Source of the DNA: Rhodoferax sp.
Lineage (GTDB): Bacteria > Pseudomonadota > Gammaproteobacteria > Burkholderiales > Burkholderiaceae_C
Assembly (NCBI GenBank): GCA_031291295.1
Contig: JARLJI010000212.1
Span: forward strand, 62,001 to 126,000
DNA: 64,000 nucleotides
Direction of reading: 5' to 3'
The translations under genes and the position numbers were made by a program. Shown in pieces: positions 59,652 through 64,000 of this stretch. The notes under the pieces are model-generated. The model saw only the letters and a list, made by a program, of their open reading frames with translations, was not told the origin of the DNA and did no database searches. The first letter of the stretch is position 1. Every line of letters starts with the position of its first letter.

Positions 59652-62015
59652 TCACAAGTTCCAGCGCCAGTCGCGGACCTCCGGCATGTCCTCGCCGTGC
59701 TCGCCGATATAGAGTTTATGGCGCTCCATGGTCGTCCAGTAACGTGCCGTCGCCCCCTCTACCTGGTCGCGCAGGCGCGGAATTCGCACGATGGCATCCA
59801 GCGCGAGTTGATAGCGGTCGAGGTTGTTCAGCACGACCATGTCGAAAGGGGTCGTGGTCGTCCCCTCCTCCTTGTAGCCGCGCACATGGATGTTCTCATG
59901 ATTGTGCCGCCGGTAGGTCAGCTTGTGAATGACCGCCGGATAGCCATGAAAGGCGAAGACCACCGGCTTGTCTGTCGTGAACAGTTCGTCAAAGTCCTGG
60001 TCTTGCAGACCATGAGGATGCTCGGATTGGGGCTGCAATACCATCAAGTCCACGACGTTGACGACACGGATGCGGATGTCGGGCACATAGTCTCGCAAAA
60101 GCGTGACGGCAGCGAGCGCCTCGAGGGTTGGCACATCGCCGGCACAGGCCATGACCACGTCGGGGTCACCGGCGTCGTTGCTGGCCCATTGCCAGATCCC
60201 CGCGCCCGCCGTGCAATGACGCACGGCCGAATCGATGTCGAGCCACTGCCATTCAGGCTGTTTGCCGGCGACGATCAGGTTGATGTAGTTGCGGCTGCGC
60301 AGGCAGTGATCTGCGACCGACAGCAGGCAGTTGGCGTCGGGCGGCAGATAGATGCGCACGATATCGGCTTTCTTGTTCGCGACATGATCGATAAAGCCGG
60401 GGTCCTGGTGCGAGAACCCATTGTGGTCCTGCCGCCAGACCAGCGAGGTGAGCAGGTAGTTCAGCGAAGCGATCGGCTTGCGCCATGGAATGGTCCGGCT
60501 GACCTTGAGCCACTTCGCGTGCTGATTGAACATCGAATCGACGATGTGAATGAAGGCCTCGTAGCAGGAGAACAGGCCATGGCGGCCGGTGAGCAGGTAC
60601 CCTTCGAGCCAGCCTTCGCAAAGATGTTCGCTGAGCACCTCCATGACACGACCGTTGGCGCTGAGATTGAGGTCAACCTCTTCGACATCGGCCATCCATG
60701 CCTTGCCGGACACCTCAAAGACGGCGTCCAGCCGGTTCGACGCCGTTTCGTCCGGCCCGAAGATGCGGAAGTTCTGCTTGTCGAGATTGAGCTTCATCAC
60801 GTCGCGCAGAAAATTTCCGAGAACCCGCGTCGCCTCCGCCTCGACGCTGCCGGGTCCGCGCATTGCCACGGCGTAGTCATGGAAGTGGGGCATCGACAGC
60901 GGCTGCAACAATTCGCCCCCATTGGCGTGCGGATTGGAACCCATGCGGCGATGGCCCGTCGGCGCGAGCGCGGCCAACTCCTCGAGAAATTTTCCTCGCT
61001 CGTCGAACAATTCATGTGGCCGGTAGCTCTTCATCCAGTCTTCAAGCTGCTGAAGGTGCTCGGGCTTCTTGAAATCGGCGATGGGAACCTGGTGCGCGCG
61101 CCAGGTTCCCTCGACTGGCAGGCCATCGACGAATTTAGGCCCCGTCCATCCTTTGGGCGTCCGAAAGACGATCATGGGCCAGCGCGGACGCTCCGGTCTC
61201 GTCGTCTCATCGAGAGACCGCGCGGCGCTCTGAATCTGTCGAATCTGTGCCAGGATCGTATCGAGCGTGCCGGCAAGACACTGGTGCACCAGCGCCGGAT
61301 CATCGCCTTCGACGAAGTGCGGCTCGTAGCCGTAGCCGCGCATCAGATCGGTCAGCTCCTGGCGGCTGATGCGGGCCAGCACGGTTGGATTGGCGATCTT
61401 GAACCCGTTGAGATGCAGGATCGGAAGCACGGCGCCGTCGCGCGCAGGATTCAAGAATTTGTTCGAATGCCAGCTGGCAGCCAAAGCCCCTGTCTCCGCC
61501 TCGCCGTCGCCGATGACACAGGCGACGATCAGATCGGGATTGTCGAAGGCCGCGCCATAGGCATGGGTTAGGGAATAGCCCAACTCTCCACCTTCGTGAA
61601 TGGAGCCTGGCGTGTCCGGGGAGACGTGACTGGGAATGCCGTAGGGCCAGGAAAACTGGCGAAAGAGCCGCTGCAGTCCATTGCGGCTACGCTCGATCGC
61701 CGGATAGCGATCCGTGTACGAGCCTTCCAGATAGGTCTGTGCCACGATGCCCGGGCCGCCATGGCCGGGACCAATGACGTACATCATGTTCAGGTCGTTC
61801 TCTTTGATCAACCGGTTCAGGTGCACATAGAGAAAGTTCAAACCCGGTGTCGTCCCCCAATGTCCGAGCAGACGGGGCTTCACATGCTCGCGCTTGAGCA
61901 GGCATTCGAGCAGGGGGTTGTCCTGCAGATAAATCTGCCCGACCGAGAGGTAGTTTGCCGCGCGCCAGTAGGCGTGCATTTTCTGCAGGAGGTCGGGCGA
62001 CAACGCGTCAGGCAT
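59652..62015 (-). CDS. xfp: Phosphoketolase (xylulose-5-/fructose-6-phosphate)
   Basis: Thiamine-diphosphate enzyme splitting xylulose 5-phosphate or fructose 6-phosphate to acetyl phosphate (787 aa). Conserved segments include [59 protein letters not shown] and [15 protein letters not shown] (ThDP motif). The start at 62015 has GGAGAAATTG; an upstream ATG at 62042 is weaker. Acetyl phosphate is consumed by the coupled ackA. Codon use is slightly less G/C-rich than the oxidase genes, consistent with an acquired island. Confidence 0.97.
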   Translation of the reverse strand: MPDALSPDLLQKMHAYWRAANYLSVGQIYLQDNPLLECLLKREHVKPRLLGHWGTTPGLNFLYVHLNRLIKENDLNMMYVIGPGHGGPGIVAQTYLEGSYTDRYPAIERSRNGLQRLFRQFSWPYGIPSHVSPDTPGSIHEGGELGYSLTHAYGAAFDNPDLIVACVIGDGEAETGALAASWHSNKFLNPARDGAVLPILHLNGFKIANPTVLARISRQELTDLMRGYGYEPHFVEGDDPALVHQCLAGTLDTILAQIRQIQSAARSLDETTRPERPRWPMIVFRTPKGWTGPKFVDGLPVEGTWRAHQVPIADFKKPEHLQQLEDWMKSYRPHELFDERGKFLEELAALAPTGHRRMGSNPHANGGELLQPLSMPHFHDYAVAMRGPGSVEAEATRVLGNFLRDVMKLNLDKQNFRIFGPDETASNRLDAVFEVSGKAWMADVEEVDLNLSANGRVMEVLSEHLCEGWLEGYLLTGRHGLFSCYEAFIHIVDSMFNQHAKWLKVSRTIPWRKPIASLNYLLTSLVWRQDHNGFSHQDPGFIDHVANKKADIVRIYLPPDANCLLSVADHCLRSRNYINLIVAGKQPEWQWLDIDSAVRHCTAGAGIWQWASNDAGDPDVVMACAGDVPTLEALAAVTLLRDYVPDIRIRVVNVVDLMVLQPQSEHPHGLQDQDFDELFTTDKPVVFAFHGYPAVIHKLTYRRHNHENIHVRGYKEEGTTTTPFDMVVLNNLDRYQLALDAIVRIPRLRDQVEGATARYWTTMERHKLYIGEHGEDMPEVRDWRWNL

Positions 62016-62138
62016 CAATTTCTCCGAAATGGATTGCAACACTTTCTCACCTTGTAGCCGTTGTCAGGTGCAGCGACTCGGGTGGCGTCACGTCTTGCAT
62101 ATTAACGATCAGGCTACCCGCACCTGGCCATCGAATCT
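62016..62138. promoter_or_regulatory. Phosphoketolase upstream region
   Basis: Together with the next features this forms the 313-bp gap between xfp and cytochrome c4. No full FNR box (TTGAT-N4-ATCAA) and no sigma-54 promoter was recognised. TATTAACGATCA at about 62099-62110 is the only AT-rich stretch. Confidence 0.3.
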
Positions 62139-62149
62139 GTACGCTAGCG
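62139..62149 (-). promoter_or_regulatory. CGCTAGCGTAC motif upstream of xfp
   Basis: Same 11-mer as at 57042, reading towards xfp on the minus strand. Possible shared control site within the island. Confidence 0.3.
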
Positions 62150-62232
62150 CGCATAGCCCCCGCCTGCATCGCATCCACATGCAAGGGCCGCAGGAAACCG
62201 TATTTTTTGACCTGGACGGTCGGGCACGCCGA

Positions 62233-62288
62233 ATACTATATTTTTTATAGCAAACTGTGCCCTTGCCATAAGGGCCAACATCAAAAAA
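62233..62288 (+). repeat. Dispersed two-part palindromic element, intergenic copy
   Basis: Head CTATATTTTTTATAG, then GCCCTT-GCCAT-AAGGGC (62259-62275), a perfect 6-bp stem. It abuts the cytochrome c4 terminator. Confidence 0.7.
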
Positions 62289-62312
62289 GCCCGCTAGCTG
62301 CGGGCTTTTTTT
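62283..62312 (-). terminator. Intrinsic terminator after cytochrome c4
   Basis: AAAAAAGCCCGC (62283-62294) pairs with GCGGGCTTTTTT (62300-62311). Strong stem with A/T runs on both sides, active for the minus-strand gene ending at 62329. Confidence 0.9.
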
Positions 62313-62328
62313 CGACGGCGGAAGGCGA

Positions 62329-62997
62329 TTACTTGAACCGCGATTCCGACACCGTCTTGATGTCGCCGTCGAGGGAACCCACGTATTCCGCCACAGCCTG
62401 CAGCTCAGCGTCCGAGAACTGCTTGGCAACGCCGGCCATGATGGCGTTGGCGCGACCGAAGTGGGGGTTGTTGTTGCCTTCCTTGTACTCTTTCAGGGCC
62501 ACGTACAGGTAGCTGGCATGCTGCCCGGCAAGCTGCGGGTAGGTCGGGTCGATCGGCTTGGCGAAATTGGCGCCATGGCAGGCAATGCAATTGGCCTTGG
62601 CCAGGATGGCCGCCACTTTCGGGCCGGGCTCGATGGCGGGTTTGTCGGGCAGCGTCGCGCCGGCAACGACGCCCAGCGTGCTGTAGTAAGCCGCTACATC
62701 GGCGATGTCCTGTTCACTCAGCGACGCGGCGATGGCACGCATGCTGGGGAATTTGCGATCGCCTTTTTTGTACTGATTCAGGGCGGACACGATGTATTGG
62801 GCGCCCTGCCCTGCGATCTTCGGAACCTGATAGACCTCGGGGAAGCTGGTCTTGTAACCCGCGATGCCATGGCAGCCAACGCACATGGCCACCTTTTTCG
62901 AGCCGGCGACGGCATCGCCCTTGATTTCCTGGGCAGAGGCAGTGGCGGTCACGCAAGCGACAGCAAGGGCAAATACGGCGGTCAACAACTTGTTCAT
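62329..62997 (-). CDS. Diheme cytochrome c4
   Basis: Periplasmic electron donor to cytochrome oxidase (222 aa). After a signal peptide (LLTAVFALAVACVTATASAQ), two similar domains each carry a heme site: CVGCH (C39, C42, H43) and CIACH (C137, C140, H141). Distal Met residues are in PSMRAIA and NAIMAGVA. The start MNKLL at 62997 is chosen; the six residues upstream are not part of a signal. It probably serves the caa3 or a cbb3 oxidase. Confidence 0.93.
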   Translation of the reverse strand: MNKLLTAVFALAVACVTATASAQEIKGDAVAGSKKVAMCVGCHGIAGYKTSFPEVYQVPKIAGQGAQYIVSALNQYKKGDRKFPSMRAIAASLSEQDIADVAAYYSTLGVVAGATLPDKPAIEPGPKVAAILAKANCIACHGANFAKPIDPTYPQLAGQHASYLYVALKEYKEGNNNPHFGRANAIMAGVAKQFSDAELQAVAEYVGSLDGDIKTVSESRFK

Positions 62998-63099
62998 TTT
63001 TCGCGCACAATCCATTAGGAATTCGGGCCTGTAATCAGCGCACGATTATATGCGGCACAACTTCCACCCCCCTTCAACACCTTCGCCCCGGCACACCTC

Positions 63100-63942
63100 A
63101 TGAAGTTTCAAGGCTCCCAGAACTACGTCGCCACCCAGGACCTGATGCTGGCCGTCAACGCGTCGATCACCCTCAAACGCCCGCTGCTCGTGAAGGGCGA
63201 ACCCGGCACCGGCAAGACCATGCTGGCCGAAGAAGTGGCGCAGGCCCTGAACATGCCGCTCCTGCAGTGGCACATCAAGTCCACCACCAAGGCGCAGCAG
63301 GGCCTGTACGAGTACGACGCGGTCAGCCGGCTGCGCGACTCGCAGCTCGGCGACGAGAAGGTCAAGGACATCCACAACTACATCGTCCGAGGCGTGCTGT
63401 GGCAGGCCTTCACGGCCGACGAACCGGTGGCGCTGTTGATCGACGAGATCGACAAGGCCGACATCGAGTTCCCGAACGACCTGCTGCGCGAAATCGACCG
63501 CATGGAGTTCTATTGCTACGAGACGCGCGAGCTGGTCCGCGCGAAAAACCGCCCGCTGGTGTTCATCACGTCGAACAATGAGAAGGAGCTGCCCGACGCG
63601 TTCCTGCGCCGCTGCTTCTTCCACTACATCAAGTTTCCCGACGCCGACACCATGAAGCTGATCGTGGACGTGCACTTTCCCGGCCTCAAGAAAGAGCTGC
63701 TCACGGCCGCCATGAAAACCTTCTACGACGTGCGCAACCTGCCGGGCCTCAAGAAAAAGCCCTCGACCAGCGAGCTGCTCGACTGGCTCAAGCTGCTGGT
63801 GGCCGAAGACATTCCGCTCGAAGCCCTGCAAAGCAAGGAAGACAAGGTGGCGGTGCCGCCGCTGGTGGGCGCGCTGCTCAAGAACGAGCAGGACGTGACC
63901 CTGTTCGAGAAACTGGTGTTCATGCAGCGGCACAACCGCTGA
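63100..63942 (+). CDS. MoxR-family AAA+ ATPase
   Basis: AAA+ chaperone-type ATPase (280 aa). Walker A is GEPGTGKT (residues 33-40), Walker B LLIDEIDKAD, sensor 1 FITSNNEKELPDAF. MoxR proteins usually work with a von Willebrand-factor A protein encoded next to them to insert metals or remodel enzymes (here the next gene begins at 63957 but leaves the window). It is divergent from cytochrome c4. Confidence 0.93.
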   Translation: MKFQGSQNYVATQDLMLAVNASITLKRPLLVKGEPGTGKTMLAEEVAQALNMPLLQWHIKSTTKAQQGLYEYDAVSRLRDSQLGDEKVKDIHNYIVRGVLWQAFTADEPVALLIDEIDKADIEFPNDLLREIDRMEFYCYETRELVRAKNRPLVFITSNNEKELPDAFLRRCFFHYIKFPDADTMKLIVDVHFPGLKKELLTAAMKTFYDVRNLPGLKKKPSTSELLDWLKLLVAEDIPLEALQSKEDKVAVPPLVGALLKNEQDVTLFEKLVFMQRHNR

Positions 63943-63956
63943 GCACCCGCGCTGCC

Positions 63957-64000
63957 ATGAACAAGTCGCTGTGGATCGAAGGCCTGTCGGACGCCATCGG
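63957..64000 (+). CDS. Start of a downstream gene (partial)
   Basis: An ATG at 63957 opens a frame (MNKSLWIEGLSDAI) that runs off the window, 14 bp after the MoxR stop. A VWA or CoxE-type partner is the usual neighbour of this MoxR group, but too little is visible to confirm it. Confidence 0.3.
   Translation, partial: MNKSLWIEGLSDAI

Noticed and set aside
59196-61571. A 791-codon open frame on the plus strand opposite phosphoketolase
   Set aside because: High G+C codons make long antisense frames; the sequence has no family resemblance and the minus-strand gene is complete and typical.
62016-62240. FNR/ANR-type box before xfp
   Set aside because: TATTAACGATCA and nearby sequences do not match TTGAT-N4-ATCAA in both halves.
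1-64000. CRISPR arrays, tRNA or rRNA genes, toxin-antitoxin pairs, prophage genes
   Set aside because: No regularly spaced repeats, no cloverleaf-like intergenic sequence and no recognisable phage or TA proteins were found; intergenic spaces are short and mostly explained.

Overview
The window looks like a chromosomal segment of a Burkholderiales bacterium, most likely Comamonadaceae of the Polaromonas/Rhodoferax type. This is an inference from three things: high G+C coding sequence with strong G/C at third codon positions; gene neighbourhoods such as the caa3 oxidase with SURF1/SCO/CtaAB and the pcaIJF cluster; and many copies of a short palindromic repeat (core TAGCTATT-N5-AATAGCTA) of a kind I associate with that family. 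No rRNA, tRNA, CRISPR array, intact insertion sequence or prophage was seen.

Layout. 1-3874: two tandem family-3 solute-binding proteins, an FCD/GntR regulator and a divergent mannonate/mannitol oxidoreductase, with UxuR-like operators between the last two. 4479-9546: a lactate module (LysR regulator and an LctP permease between two near-duplicate FMN alpha-hydroxyacid dehydrogenases). 9554-16886: SLAC1/TehA transporter, MarR regulator plus ClC channel, cytochromes c, DNA polymerase IV, a Tat-type ferritin-like protein. 16901-23935: dienoyl-CoA isomerase, QueF, a frameshifted alpha/beta hydrolase, a prolyl hydroxylase-like dioxygenase, YaaA, then DUF3501/Fe-S oxidoreductase/rubrerythrin. 24203-26887: VOC protein, FAD monooxygenase and DUF2783 operon. 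26961-32198: ValRS, a 2-hydroxyacid dehydrogenase homologue lacking catalytic residues, GalU and TusA.

32243-41475 is a complete aa3/caa3 cytochrome c oxidase locus: heme A synthesis (ctaA, ctaB), copper delivery (sco1, a second SCO-like protein, SURF1, ctaG), subunits I-III, and four small membrane proteins, one of only 35 residues. 41570-49106 holds housekeeping and regulatory genes (DUF2244, BioC-like methyltransferase, ComF, TrmL, LysR, MaoC, orphan ParA, KefC-type antiporter). 49200-52763 encodes the last steps of the beta-ketoadipate pathway (PcaI, PcaJ, PcaF) with a divergent IclR regulator and a clear promoter/operator. 53764-62015 is a stress/energy island: P-type ATPase, PPK2, an exported VOC protein, a lipoprotein, acetate kinase and phosphoketolase. 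The window closes with cytochrome c4 and a MoxR ATPase.

The signal that ordinary gene calling does not explain is the dispersed element. About eleven copies were found. Seven are about 45-60 bp with two inverted repeats, one other has a less clear second half, and three show only the head. Several lie inside genes, where they encode part of the protein (DinB tail, SURF1, Sco1 leader, ComF, the BioC-like protein, a DUF1841 protein) or supply a start codon. One copy shows a paired base change that keeps the stem.
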